In this document: piece after piece, positions 1-9,710 of the stretch
Position numbering within the stretch: position 1 is the first letter of the stretch
Layout of the letters: each line of letters opens with the position of its first letter
Assembly (NCBI RefSeq): GCF_034008315.1
Contig: NZ_CP125377.1
Span: 3,670,001-3,734,000, forward strand
DNA length: 64,000 bases
Direction of reading: 5' to 3'
DNA from: Pseudomonas sp. P8_241
GTDB taxonomy: Bacteria; Pseudomonadota; Gammaproteobacteria; Pseudomonadales; Pseudomonadaceae
The notes under the pieces: generated by a model
Seen by the model: only the letters and a program-made list of their open reading frames with translations
What the model was told of the DNA's origin: nothing
Databases searched by the model: none
Made by a program: the position numbers and the translations under genes

Positions 1-1
1 C

Positions 2-3000
2 AGCACCAGTTCCCGCGCAGCCTTCGGGGTGCTGGCCGAGAGCGGTGGCGTGGTCAACCTGTCCAACGCCGCACAGATTACCTCCGCCGGAGCGATCAAT
101 ACGGCCACTCAAGCGGGCAGTCATGGGTTGTACGCGACCGGCACCGGCAGCCAGATCAACGCCACCGGCATCAGCGCCAGCACTTCCGGCACCAACGCAT
201 CGGCAGCGCTGGCCGAGGCCGGGGGCACCCTGGTGTTGACCAATAGTACCTTTACCAACTCGGGAAGCAGCAATAACGATAGTTTTCCCAATGCCGGGGT
301 ACGGGCGAACACCGGGGGCAGGATTGTGATGAGCGGAGCCGGGAGCGCGATCACCACCACCGGCCTGCGCGGCTTTGGTCTTTCCGTCGAAGGCGCCGAT
401 TCGCAGGCCCAGGTGGCAGACACGGCGATCCAGGTCGGGGGTAGCCGAACATTCGGGATTTCCATCAAAGCTGGCGGTGTGGCGCAGGTCAGTAACAGCA
501 GCATTGCGCTCAATGGCGTCACCGGGCCGTTTGCATCGGCGGTGCAGGCCGAAGGCGCCGGCTCGAACCTGACGCTGAGCAACAGCAGTGTCAACACCAC
601 GACCCCCACCGTCGCCGTGGGTGTAACGGCCCGGGACGGCGCGAGCATTCTTATCAGCGATTCATCGATCACCACCACAGGCGCCAACTCCGCAGCATTG
701 AGTGCCAGCAGTGCAACGAGTACGCCAGGCTCCGTCACGGCGAATAACGTGACGATCAATACCAGTGGCGACGACAATGCCATGGGCGCCATTGCCGACC
801 TTGGCGGCAGCGTCACGCTCAACGGCGGCACCGTCACCACCACCGGCAATCAAGTCCGGCCGTCATCTTTCGCCCATGGGCTTGGCGCACGTAACCCTAA
901 CGGCACGTTGGTTGCCAACGGCACGGTGGTTAATACCTCGGGGCTCTCCGCCATGGGCGCCTGGTCGGACGATGGCGGCAATTCCACCTTGAATGACGTC
1001 AGGATCACCACCGCCGGTGAATTGGGAGTGGGCGTGTACGCCGTCGCCGAACAGGTCGGCGCGGGCCGGTTCACTGCCAATACCACGACCCATCGCACCA
1101 CCGTTGTAACCACCGGTCTCAATGCCTTTGGGGCCCAGGCACAATCGCGCAACGATCAGCCGGTCGATGTCGCCACGGTGACGGTGAACGACTCCTCGAT
1201 CACCACTCGCGGCACCGGTGCTGATGGATTGCGGGCGGTACTGGAAAACTACGGTTCAACGCCCTCTGGTCGCGGCGAAGCCAATGTGATCGCGAACCGC
1301 AGCACCGTGCTCACTCAGGGCACGGGTGCCTATGGCGCGCTATCGCGTGACAATCCCACCTCGGTGACCGTCAACCAGAGCTCGATCCAGACCACCGGCG
1401 CGAATGCCCATGGCGCCGTCGCGTTGATTGGCGGGCGTATCAGCGGCACCGACGCCAAGGTGTCAGCCAGTGGCGCCGATTCGATGACCCTTTATGCGGT
1501 GGGAATACCGGGGGCCGTCTCCAAGGCAGACTTCACCCGCAGCGCCCTGACCAACAGTAGCGGCCCGATTATTGGCATCGCCGGCGATGCCAATGTGACC
1601 CTTGCCGACTCTACTGCAACGGGCGCCAGTGAATGGTTGCGTGTGGGAACCATCAACGACTTTGTCGCGCTTTCCGCCTCGCCACCGCCCCTCACCGGCC
1701 CTGGCGATTTTCCGGATGAGATCACCGGCGACCTGCCGCCGCTGCAGTCGCCCCCCGTCACAGCACCCGCACCGCCCACTACCCCTGGCCTTGCCAATGT
1801 CAGCCTCTCCGGATCGACGGTCGTCGGTTCTGCCTTTACCGCGCCGGGCAGCGTTTCCAACCTGACCCTGAGCAACAATAGCGTCTGGCGCATGACCGGT
1901 GACTCCAACCTGACCAACCTGGTCAACGACCCCAGCCTCATCGAGTTCTCAGCCCCGGTGGGCGGCGTGTTCAAGACCCTCACCGTCAACACCTACAGCG
2001 GTGACGGCGCAATCGCGCTGCATACCGTCCTCGAGGGTGACGGTTCGCCCTCGGACAGACTGGTCATCGATGGAGGGACGGCTACTGCACTGGCCACCGG
2101 CAACACTGCTTTGCTCATCCGTAATGCCAGGGATGCCAGCGGCGTGTTGGGACGAGGTGCCTTGACCACCGGCAACGGCATTCTGGTGGTGGACACGTCG
2201 AATGGCGGCATCACCGACGCCAACGCCTTTCGCATGGGCAACCGCGCGATTGCCGGTCCGTACGAGTACACGTTGCATCGCTCTAGTGTGGACGCCAGCA
2301 ATGGTGAGGCCTGGTACCTGCGTTCCAGTGCCGAACCGGAGCCGCCAGCGCCGCCAGCGCCGCCAACGCCCCCAACGCCGCCGGTTCCCCCGGACGACCC
2401 ACCCACGCCGGCGCCTCCAACCCCGGTTCCACCAAACCCGCCGCCCCCTGCCCCACCTACGCCACCCGTGCCCAATTTCCGCCCGGAAACTTCGCTGTAC
2501 GGCGCCATCCCGGCGCTCGCGCTGGTCTACAGCCGTGGCGTGATCGACACCTTGCACGAGCGGGTCGCCGAAGAACGGCGTATGCCCACTGATCCGCTGC
2601 CCAAGGAGCATGAAGAAACCTACGGCCCATCGATCGGCTGGGGCCGGATGATTTTTCGCAGCGGCGAACGGGACAGCAGCCATGACGGCCCGTTCGGCGA
2701 CTCCCCGGCGTACAACTATGACCTGCAGGCGTTCCAGGTTGGTCTGGATCTGTATCGCGGCGAAGACACCGATGGCAGTCACGATCAGGCGGGACTGTCC
2801 CTGGCCATCGGCAAGATTGACGGCGGTGTGGAGCATTACACTGGATTCGGTGCCGGCAATAACGTTCTGCGCGCCTACAGCGTTGGCGGTTACTGGACGC
2901 ACTTCAGTCCCGAAGGTGCCTACGTCGATGGCGTGCTGCAACTCCACCACTTCGACATCGAGGCCAAGCCGGGCGACATTGATGAACTGGACACCAAGGG

Positions 3001-3499
3001 CTGGGGTTACACCGCCTCAGTGGAAACCGGCTATCCGTTCCTGATCGATGAAGGCGAAGGCGAGGACAAGTTCGAAAACCTTTACCTCGAACCCCAGGCC
3101 CAACTGATCTATTCGCGCATCGACCTGGATGACAGCAGCGACATCGCAGCCGATGTGCGTTTCAAGGATGTTGACTCGCTGATCGGCCGTCTGGGCGTGC
3201 GCCTGACCAAAGACTGGTTTCGCGAAAACGACAAGGGAGACACACTGCGGACCAATGGCTGGCTGCGCCCCAGCGTCTGGCATGAATTCAAGGGGCAGCC
3301 AAAAACCGAGTTCTCCTCGGCCGACGGCTTCGTGCCCTTTGAATCGGATATCAGCGGGAGCTGGTGGGAGGCCAACCTGGGCGTCGACTATCAAGCCGAC
3401 AAGAAAGTTACCTTCTATATCTCTGCGGGCTATCAGCAATCCTTTGATGGCGATAGCCACAGCTATGAAGGCATGCTTGGAGTGAAGTACGACTTCTGA
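2..3499 (+). CDS. Autotransporter (pertactin-like passenger plus beta-barrel), 5'-truncated by window
   Basis: Type V secretion protein: the C-terminal barrel inserts in the outer membrane and the long N-terminal part is exposed or released. The frame is open to the window edge, so the true start and signal peptide lie upstream. Residues 1 to about 750 are a Ser/Thr/Gly/Asn-rich passenger with recurring S-S-x-x-T-T-G units typical of right-handed beta-helices. A proline-rich linker (PPAPP, PPTPP repeats, bases ~2335-2475) follows. The last ~330 residues have alternating aromatic/polar strands and end in Y-D-F, as expected for an autotransporter barrel. No protease or adhesin motif was recognised in the passenger. 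A lipoprotein gene follows 31 bases downstream. Family call is firm; the ligand or function of the passenger is unknown. Confidence 0.9.
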   Translation, partial: STSSRAAFGVLAESGGVVNLSNAAQITSAGAINTATQAGSHGLYATGTGSQINATGISASTSGTNASAALAEAGGTLVLTNSTFTNSGSSNNDSFPNAGVRANTGGRIVMSGAGSAITTTGLRGFGLSVEGADSQAQVADTAIQVGGSRTFGISIKAGGVAQVSNSSIALNGVTGPFASAVQAEGAGSNLTLSNSSVNTTTPTVAVGVTARDGASILISDSSITTTGANSAALSASSATSTPGSVTANNVTINTSGDDNAMGAIADLGGSVTLNGGTVTTTGNQVRPSSFAHGLGARNPNGTLVANGTVVNTSGLSAMGAWSDDGGNSTLNDVRITTAGELGVGVYAVAEQVGAGRFTANTTTHRTTVVTTGLNAFGAQAQSRNDQPVDVATVTVNDSSITTRGTGADGLRAVLENYGSTPSGRGEANVIANRSTVLTQGTGAYGALSRDNPTSVTVNQSSIQTTGANAHGAVALIGGRISGTDAKVSASGADSMTLYAVGIPGAVSKADFTRSALTNSSGPIIGIAGDANVTLADSTATGASEWLRVGTINDFVALSASPPPLTGPGDFPDEITGDLPPLQSPPVTAPAPPTTPGLANVSLSGSTVVGSAFTAPGSVSNLTLSNNSVWRMTGDSNLTNLVNDPSLIEFSAPVGGVFKTLTVNTYSGDGAIALHTVLEGDGSPSDRLVIDGGTATALATGNTALLIRNARDASGVLGRGALTTGNGILVVDTSNGGITDANAFRMGNRAIAGPYEYTLHRSSVDASNGEAWYLRSSAEPEPPAPPAPPTPPTPPVPPDDPPTPAPPTPVPPNPPPPAPPTPPVPNFRPETSLYGAIPALALVYSRGVIDTLHERVAEERRMPTDPLPKEHEETYGPSIGWGRMIFRSGERDSSHDGPFGDSPAYNYDLQAFQVGLDLYRGEDTDGSHDQAGLSLAIGKIDGGVEHYTGFGAGNNVLRAYSVGGYWTHFSPEGAYVDGVLQLHHFDIEAKPGDIDELDTKGWGYTASVETGYPFLIDEGEGEDKFENLYLEPQAQLIYSRIDLDDSSDIAADVRFKDVDSLIGRLGVRLTKDWFRENDKGDTLRTNGWLRPSVWHEFKGQPKTEFSSADGFVPFESDISGSWWEANLGVDYQADKKVTFYISAGYQQSFDGDSHSYEGMLGVKYDF

Positions 3500-3530
3500 C
3501 TCGTCGGTGAAGTAATTGGAGCGTCTCCCT

Positions 3531-4208
3531 ATGACTTGGGTACCTAAACTGTTTATTGGCGTCGCATTGACCGGCCTGCTACTCGGCGGTTGCACCTCCC
3601 AGGTCCCTGAACGCGAGCAGTACTCGGGTTTCCTGTCCAACTACGACAACCTGCAAGAAGTGACCACCACCACGGGTGAGAAGGCAATGCGCTGGGTCAG
3701 CCCGTCGTGGAACCCCAATGCCTATGACACCATTGCGTTCCGAACGCTGGAGTTCTATCCCGCGCCCAAACCCAACGAGCAGGTCAATCAGCAGACGCTG
3801 GCCGACTTGCAGGACTTCATGTCCAGAAAGGCCAAACTCATACTGGGCCAGAAGTACCAGAGGGTGTCTAACGCGGCCGCTGCGCCGGCCGGGTCCCACC
3901 CCCTGATCCTGCGTGCGGCCATTACCGGTGTCAGCGCCTCGAACGAAGGCATGAAGTGGTATGAAGTGATGCCGATCGCGGCGGTTGTCGGCGCGACACA
4001 GGCCGCCACCGGTCACCGGGACCAGGACACCAATCTGTTTATCGAAGCCGAGTTCATTGACGCGAGAACCCATCAGACCATGGCCAGAATGGTGCGTAAG
4101 GTGTTCGGCAGCCAGCTGGAGAACGAGAGTCAGCGAATCACCACCAAAGACTTTAAAGACGCAATCGAAAAACTGAACACCGATCTCTGGGCGTTCATCC
4201 ATCGTTGA
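3531..4208 (+). CDS. DUF3313 family outer-membrane-type lipoprotein
   Basis: Predicted lipoprotein of 225 residues. The ATG at 3531 is preferred over an in-frame TTG at 3516 because GGAG at 3517-3520 lies about 10 bases upstream of it. The N-terminus has two hydrophobic stretches ending in a lipobox L-G-G-C with the acceptor Cys near residue 21, so it should be exported and lipidated. The Y-S-G-F-L-S-N-Y stretch just after the Cys and the overall length match DUF3313, a family of unknown function. It sits directly behind the autotransporter and may be co-transcribed with it, suggesting a surface-related role, but that is inference from position only. Confidence 0.75.
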   Translation: MTWVPKLFIGVALTGLLLGGCTSQVPEREQYSGFLSNYDNLQEVTTTTGEKAMRWVSPSWNPNAYDTIAFRTLEFYPAPKPNEQVNQQTLADLQDFMSRKAKLILGQKYQRVSNAAAAPAGSHPLILRAAITGVSASNEGMKWYEVMPIAAVVGATQAATGHRDQDTNLFIEAEFIDARTHQTMARMVRKVFGSQLENESQRITTKDFKDAIEKLNTDLWAFIHR

Positions 4209-4481
4209 AAGGGACGAACCTTACTTGGCTGGCGATCGCTGCAAGACTGTCTCGTTCACGGCCCGATTCAGACAGAAACGGACTACAGGTACGCTGCTAC
4301 ACTCCTTGAAGTAGCCAATTGCCACGTCGCCTTTGCTGCCCGACTCGTGTTGTGTTCGATACGAAACTGAAACACAACAGAGCGTTACGCATCAGCAAGG
4401 AACGTTATCAGACACAAGGGACGGAAATTGTTACGTCACTGATATCGTATTCTTGTATCTACGCCAGGGGGGGCAGTACAG

Positions 4482-5063
4482 ATGGGGTTAAAAGGCGATT
4501 GGGATGAAGCAAAAAAAATGTGGTCGAACAGCTCCCTCTTGATGAAACTGATCATCACTGTGTCGTTGTTCGTTAATATTGGCTCGATTGCTTCACTGTC
4601 AGAGACGATTTTCAAATAGAAGTCTTTCATTCTTGAAGGCTTATCGTTTTATCACGACTATATTGCCGACCCTGTCACACAGACTCTGAACTTGATCGGA
4701 CTGCACTACAGCCGCACAGACATCAATGTACTTTTCTTGATAAGTCTTTATGCGGGAAGCTATTTCAGGGCAGTCGGCACACGCGAGCTCTGGAGAGACT
4801 TCAAAAGCAAGCCAATATCAAACTCCCTCGTCTACCTTTGTTTCATAGGCGTTTATATATACCCTGGACTGTTTGAAGGAGACAGCATCACCTACTTCAT
4901 CCTGCTGATATACGTCATCGCGATCATCGCTTCGCTGGTATCCATCTACAAAAACAGAAAAGACGACCCGGACACTGCCATTAGATTTCTGTTTGTTCCA
5001 CTTACATCACTTCTGGTTGTAATGATTTTTGGGGCCATCAATTCAGGCTTGTTAAAACATTAA
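4482..5063 (+). pseudogene. Small multi-pass membrane protein interrupted by an in-frame amber codon
   Basis: Reading from the ATG at 4482, which has a purine-rich AGGGGGGG ribosome site 8-9 bases upstream, gives 45 codons, then TAG at 4617-4619, then a further 147 open codons in the same frame to the TAA ending at 5063. Total length without the stop would be about 193 residues. The protein starts with a short charged segment, then hydrophobic segments around residues 20-40, 75-95, 115-130 and 145-190. The codon before TAG is AAA and the one after is AAG; a TGG-to-TAG change would be one base. Base composition is more AT-rich than the neighbours, suggesting an acquired gene. Family not recognised. 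It could be a recent nonsense mutant, a sequencing error, or two separately translated pieces (a TTG at 4692 is in frame). Confidence 0.6.
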
Positions 5064-5539
5064 CTTGGTGAAACCCAACCTGACGTCCTGCTCTTCAAAA
5101 ACGAACAGATTTTGCCTGGGCACTAAAGCCTGAAGCGCCGGGGGCACTCAAAGGTTCTCGGGGCGCAACTGCTCGGTGGTTTCTGGTGTTTTTTTACCGT
5201 TACCGCGACGCGATGCTATGAGTCGCAGGGCTTGTTTCGGCCCCTCAAAGGGGTAGAAATCGTGGGGAGCGGGAGGCAAGAAGGGGAATTCGCACCGAGC
5301 TTTTCAAACATCAATAAATCCAGATGCCAGCCTACGCATATATGGATTCATTTAAATGTTTGAGCATTTTAAGCTTTCGGCACTCCTCTCTCGAAGGAGC
5401 ACGTTTTGTCGGTACGCCTGAAAAAGGCGATCCTAAAAATAATGTGTCTGCCGACCCAAGGAATTCCTATGTCAGCCAAGTTCGCACGCCAGCGTGCCGG
5501 TCGTTGCGCCCCCTTCCATGCAATCGCTGGAGGTGGGCA
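5064..5539. other. Long intergenic leader before the permease operon
   Basis: About 475 bases with no convincing gene. The reading frame of the downstream permease is open back to 5324, but that extension is not hydrophobic and lacks a ribosome site, so I treat it as untranslated. An AT-rich patch at 5300-5375 holds a perfect 10-bp palindrome CATTTAAATG (5349-5358) overlapping an AAATG-N6-CATTT repeat, about 180 bases before the permease start. It is a plausible promoter or regulator region, for example for the LysR protein of this cluster, but no clear -35/-10 pair can be assigned. Confidence 0.3.
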
Positions 5540-7021
5540 ATGACCGCCCCGCTTTCCCGGCAAAACGCCGATGAACACCTGTTGCAAAGCCAGGGCTACG
5601 CACAGGAGTTGCACCGCGGGTTATCGCTCTGGTCTTCGTTTTCCGTTGGATTTGCCACCGTGTCGCCGGTGGTCGGGATCTATTCCGTGATGTCGCTGGG
5701 CGCGATGAACGCCGGGCCGTCCTGGGTCTGGATCGTCCCGCTCTGCCTGGCGTTGCAAATGCTGGTGGCGCTGGTCTATGCCGAACTGGCTTCCCAGTAC
5801 CCGCTTGCCGGAGGCTGTTACCAATGGGTCAAGCGTCTGGCCGGCGATCGTTGGGCCTGGTTCACCGGGTTCATGTACCTGGCCTCGGCCCTGGCTTCGC
5901 TGACCACCGTGGCTTATCTGGGCGGGTTCTGGCTCTGGCTGTTTTTCACCGGTCAAGCGCCGTCGGCGAATGCCCAGGTGTTCAGTGGTGCAATGTTGTT
6001 GCTGCTGGGTCTTGGGGTGAATCTGTTCGGGATCAACCCGCTCAAATACTTCGTCAACGCCGGCATCATTGCCGAAGCGATCGCTTCGATTGGCATCGGC
6101 GTATTGTTGCTGCTGTTTTTTCGCAATCACTCGTTCTCCTTGCTGCTGGACGGCTTGACCTCCACCCAGGGCAGTGACGGTGCTTACTTCTCGGGTTTTC
6201 TGACGGCCATGGCCGTGGGGGGCTGGGCGTTCCTGGGGTTTGATGCGTGCTCACAAGTTTCCGAAGAAACCGCCGATGCCCGTACCTCTACCCCGCGCGC
6301 CATCCTGCGTTCGATGATCCTGGTCGGCCTGACCGTGATGCTCACCGCGTTCGCGGTCACGCTGTCCTATACCGACACCGCTGCCATGGTCTCCGGCCAG
6401 GTCATTGACCCGGTGACGCCGGCCGTCGTCGACGCCTTTGGTGCCTGGGCGGAACGTCCTTTCGTGGGCATCGTGCTGGTGGCGTTCATCGCCTGCGTAG
6501 TCTCTGTCCAGACCTACATCGGACGCGCCGTGTTTGGCATGGCCCGTGATTCGATCCTGCCGGCTTCGGCGCTGCTGCGTCGGGTGGACAAGCGCAAGGT
6601 GCCGTTTGCCGCGATGGTGTTCAGCACCCTGTTCGCCAGTTTCGGCCTGGCGTTGGGCCTCAACGCGACCGCCGTCGGCACCCTGATCGCGTTCGGCAGC
6701 GGCGGGTTCTTTGTGGTGTTTCTGATCGTCGTGACCTGTGCCCTGCTCGCCCGTCTGCGCGGTACCTGGAAAGCCGAACCCGGCACTTTCAGTCTCGGTC
6801 GCTGGGGCGTGGCGATCAACCTCGCGGCATTCTTCTGGCTGGTGTTCGAAAGCATCAACGTGGCCTGGCCTCGTGAGTCGCTCGCACCAGCCGGTGCGCC
6901 GTGGTTCCAGGTCTGGGCGGTGATCCTGGTGTTCTCGATCCTGGCAGTTCTGGGCTTGATCTACATGTGTTGGGCCAAGCCTTACCTGCGCACCCTCACG
7001 CCTCGGTTGCGTACCGAATAA
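5540..7021 (+). CDS. APC-superfamily amino acid/amine permease
   Basis: Inner-membrane secondary transporter of 493 residues with about 12 hydrophobic segments. The start at 5540 is chosen because GGAGGTGGG lies immediately upstream; an upstream extension has no such site. The N-terminal stretch with S-F-S-V-G-F-A-T-V-S-P in the first helix, followed by the A-E-L-A-S-Q-Y-P-L-A-G-G motif, is characteristic of the amino acid/choline transporter branch of the APC superfamily, which carries GABA, choline or other amines. It is followed by an iron alcohol dehydrogenase (59 bases) and an aldehyde dehydrogenase, so it probably imports an amino alcohol or amine that those enzymes oxidise. Substrate not determinable from sequence. 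Confidence 0.85.
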   Translation: MTAPLSRQNADEHLLQSQGYAQELHRGLSLWSSFSVGFATVSPVVGIYSVMSLGAMNAGPSWVWIVPLCLALQMLVALVYAELASQYPLAGGCYQWVKRLAGDRWAWFTGFMYLASALASLTTVAYLGGFWLWLFFTGQAPSANAQVFSGAMLLLLGLGVNLFGINPLKYFVNAGIIAEAIASIGIGVLLLLFFRNHSFSLLLDGLTSTQGSDGAYFSGFLTAMAVGGWAFLGFDACSQVSEETADARTSTPRAILRSMILVGLTVMLTAFAVTLSYTDTAAMVSGQVIDPVTPAVVDAFGAWAERPFVGIVLVAFIACVVSVQTYIGRAVFGMARDSILPASALLRRVDKRKVPFAAMVFSTLFASFGLALGLNATAVGTLIAFGSGGFFVVFLIVVTCALLARLRGTWKAEPGTFSLGRWGVAINLAAFFWLVFESINVAWPRESLAPAGAPWFQVWAVILVFSILAVLGLIYMCWAKPYLRTLTPRLRTE

Positions 7022-7080
7022 TCCCCTGTCTTGTTGCGCGAGGTCCACGAACCCAGGACCTCGCTGATCCGGAGTTGCAA

Positions 7081-8274
7081 ATGTCTTCGCTTCACTACTG
7101 GAATTACCCCACGGAGATTTTCTGTGGGCCCGGTGCGCTCGACGCATTGGCCGAACGCTGCAGTTTGTTGGGCATGCGCAATCCCTTGCTGGTCACTGAC
7201 CCCGGCATGTTGGCGCTGGAACCCCTGGCACTGTTGAAGGCTCATCTGTCCGATACGGGCCTGCCGTTCGGGTTGTTCAGCGACATCGCCAGCAACCCGA
7301 GCATGGATGATGTGCGCCGGGGCGTAGCCGCGTTCAAGGCGGGCAATCATGACTCGCTGATTGCCCTGGGCGGCGGTAGCGCCATGGACGCCGCCAAAGG
7401 CATCAGCCTGGCGGCCATCGATGCCGAGGGTCTGGAACGCTTCGAGTGGTCGCAGGTCATTGCGCACTACCCGACACTGGCGGACTTCCCGCGCCTGGGC
7501 CTGCCCCGTCTGGTTGCCCTGCCAACCACCGCCGGCACAGGCTCCGAGTTGGGACGTGAAGCCGTGCTGACCCAAAGCGAACTGAACGTAAAACGTGTGA
7601 TCAGCCACCCGGAACTGCTCCCGGCGTGCGTGATCCTCGACCCGGTGCTGACCCGTGGCCTGCCACCAACGCTGACCGCTGCCACCGGCATGGATGCGTT
7701 GACCCATCACATCGAAGCCTTTTGCTCGCCGCTGTATCACCCGATGTCATCCGGCGTGGCGGTGGAAGGCGTGCGCCTGATTCAACAGCACCTGATGGAT
7801 GCGGTCAGCGACGGCCAGAACATGGCCGCCCGCGAAGGCATGCTGGTCGCCTCGGCCATGGCCGCCGTGGCGTTTCAGAAGGGCCTGGGCGGTGTGCATG
7901 CCCTCGCCCACCCACTCGGTGCGCGCTATCACAAGCACCACGGATTGCTCAATGCGATCCTGCTGCCGTATGTCCTGATCGCCAACCAAGCTGCGATCAG
8001 TTTCGACATTGCGCGTCTGGCCCGCTACCTGGAGTTGCAACAGCCGGACTTCAACGGGTTTCTCGATTGGGTGCTGGACCTGCGCCAACGTCTCGGGATT
8101 CCTCATTCGCTCCAGCTAATCGGCATCGATGATGAGGCAGCGAGCTGGGTTGGAGAACAAGCGCTCGCGGACATTTCCTCTTCGGACACCAACGCCTGCG
8201 TTCTCAGTGCCGCCGATTACAGCCAGATTTTTCGCAACGCCGTCCACGGTGTTCTGCCAGGAGTAACACCATGA
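7081..8274 (+). CDS. Iron-containing alcohol dehydrogenase
   Basis: Cytoplasmic NAD(P)-dependent, metal-dependent alcohol dehydrogenase of the group III (Fe-ADH) family, 397 residues, usual length ~385. The start at 7081 has GGAG at 7071-7074; an in-frame extension to 6901 overlaps the permease and is rejected. Visible motifs are the nucleotide-binding G-G-G-S-A-M-D-A-A-K (residues ~97-106), T-T-A-G-T-G-S-E, and the metal-binding H-A-L-A-H-P-L-G-A-R-Y-H-K-H-H-G segment near residues 272-288 that supplies the histidine ligands. It overlaps the next gene by 4 bases (ATGA), so the two are translationally coupled and likely act in sequence: alcohol to aldehyde, then aldehyde to acid. Confidence 0.92.
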   Translation: MSSLHYWNYPTEIFCGPGALDALAERCSLLGMRNPLLVTDPGMLALEPLALLKAHLSDTGLPFGLFSDIASNPSMDDVRRGVAAFKAGNHDSLIALGGGSAMDAAKGISLAAIDAEGLERFEWSQVIAHYPTLADFPRLGLPRLVALPTTAGTGSELGREAVLTQSELNVKRVISHPELLPACVILDPVLTRGLPPTLTAATGMDALTHHIEAFCSPLYHPMSSGVAVEGVRLIQQHLMDAVSDGQNMAAREGMLVASAMAAVAFQKGLGGVHALAHPLGARYHKHHGLLNAILLPYVLIANQAAISFDIARLARYLELQQPDFNGFLDWVLDLRQRLGIPHSLQLIGIDDEAASWVGEQALADISSSDTNACVLSAADYSQIFRNAVHGVLPGVTP

Positions 8275-9704
8275 GCGCCTGCCATTACATCAACGGCGAC
8301 TGGGTCACGGGCGATGGCGCTGATCTGATCACCGTGTTCGATCCCTCATTGGGCGAGCCCTTCGCCGAACTGCAAGTGGCCAGCGCCGCGCAAGTGGACC
8401 AGGCCGTCGCAGCCGCCCGTCAGGCGCTCCCGGACTGGCGCAATACCCGTGCGTCAGAACGGGCGGTCTACTTGAGAGGCTTTGCCGAACAGATCGAACT
8501 GCGCCGTGAAACGTTGATCGCGTTGCAGATGCAGAACAACGGCAAGCCTCGACACGAAGCCGTCGTCGATGTCGATGATGCCGTGGCTACCTTTACCTAC
8601 TACGCGGACCTGGCCGAAGGTCTGGCGGACCATCAGCACCGCGATGTACCGCTGGCCGTCCGCGGTTTTTCGTCACGCACTCGTCTGGAGCCGGTGGGTG
8701 TGGTCGGTTTGATCGTGCCGTGGAATTTCCCGCTGGTCACCAGTGCCTGGAAGCTGGCACCGGCCCTGGCCGCCGGGTGTACGGTGGTGCTCAAACCCTC
8801 GGAAATCACGCCGTTGATCGAGCAGACCTACGGCCAGATTGCCGATGCGCTGGGCTTGCCCGCGGGTGTCCTGAACATTATCGGTGGCAAGGCACAAACC
8901 GGTGCGGCGCTGAGCAACCATCCAGGTCTCGATAAGTTGTCGTTCACCGGCAGCAACGGCGTTGGCAGTCAGGTGATGAACAGCGCGGCGGCCCATTGTC
9001 GGCCAGTGACGCTGGAGCTGGGCGGTAAATCAGCCATCGTGGTATTCGACGATTGCGACCTCGATCAAGCAGTCGAATGGATCGTTGCCGGGATCTGCTG
9101 GAACGCCGGGCAGATGTGCTCCGCCACGTCTCGCTTGTTGGTGCAGGATCATATTGCCGATGCACTGATGGAGCGTTTGAAGGCTGCCTTCGAGAAGCAA
9201 CGGGTGGGCAATCCGGTGACCGGAGAAGTCGACATGGGGCCGCTGACCAGTCAGGCACAGTGGAATAAAGTGGCCGACTACTTCGCCATCGCCCGCGCCG
9301 AAGGCCTGCATTGCCTGACCGGTGGCGACGTGCTGCGTGACGCGGGCTGGTTCGTCTGCCCGACCCTGTACGCGGATGTGCCGCTGACCAGCCGGCTATG
9401 GACCGAAGAGATCTTCGGCCCGGTGCTCTGCGTCCACCGTTTCGATTCGGAGCAAGAGGCATTGGCACTGGCCAACGACAGCCGTTTTGGTCTGGTGGCG
9501 ACGGTGATCAGCGCCGATCTGCAGCGCGCCGAACGCGTCGCCAATGCCCTGGAAGTCGGCCACGTGTGGATCAATTCGATTCAGGCGGTGTTCGTTGAAA
9601 CGTCCTGGGGCGGCATCAAGGGCAGCGGCATTGGCCGCGAACTCGGCCCATGGGGCCTGTCAGCCTATCAGTCGGTCAAACATGTGACGCGTTGCCTGGG
9701 CTGA
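8271..9704 (+). CDS. NAD(P)-dependent aldehyde dehydrogenase (betaine-aldehyde-dehydrogenase-like)
   Basis: Oxidises an aldehyde to the carboxylate in the cytoplasm; 477 residues, normal for the superfamily. Catalytic residues are present: general base Glu249 in L-E-L-G-G-K-S and nucleophile Cys283 in G-Q-M-C-S-A. The P-W-N-F-P-L motif and the S-F-T-G-S coenzyme motif are intact. The start codon overlaps the stop of the iron alcohol dehydrogenase. The gene ends 6 bases from the convergent LysR gene. Overall it resembles betaine/aminoaldehyde dehydrogenases, consistent with an amino-alcohol substrate for the operon, but closely related enzymes differ in substrate, so no gene symbol is given. 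Confidence 0.9.
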   Translation: MSACHYINGDWVTGDGADLITVFDPSLGEPFAELQVASAAQVDQAVAAARQALPDWRNTRASERAVYLRGFAEQIELRRETLIALQMQNNGKPRHEAVVDVDDAVATFTYYADLAEGLADHQHRDVPLAVRGFSSRTRLEPVGVVGLIVPWNFPLVTSAWKLAPALAAGCTVVLKPSEITPLIEQTYGQIADALGLPAGVLNIIGGKAQTGAALSNHPGLDKLSFTGSNGVGSQVMNSAAAHCRPVTLELGGKSAIVVFDDCDLDQAVEWIVAGICWNAGQMCSATSRLLVQDHIADALMERLKAAFEKQRVGNPVTGEVDMGPLTSQAQWNKVADYFAIARAEGLHCLTGGDVLRDAGWFVCPTLYADVPLTSRLWTEEIFGPVLCVHRFDSEQEALALANDSRFGLVATVISADLQRAERVANALEVGHVWINSIQAVFVETSWGGIKGSGIGRELGPWGLSAYQSVKHVTRCLG

Positions 9705-9710
9705 TTTCGC

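Noticed and set aside
4319..4507. 62-codon ORF upstream of the interrupted membrane protein
   Set aside because: No ribosome site, no hydrophobic or domain pattern, and it overlaps the better supported start at 4482.
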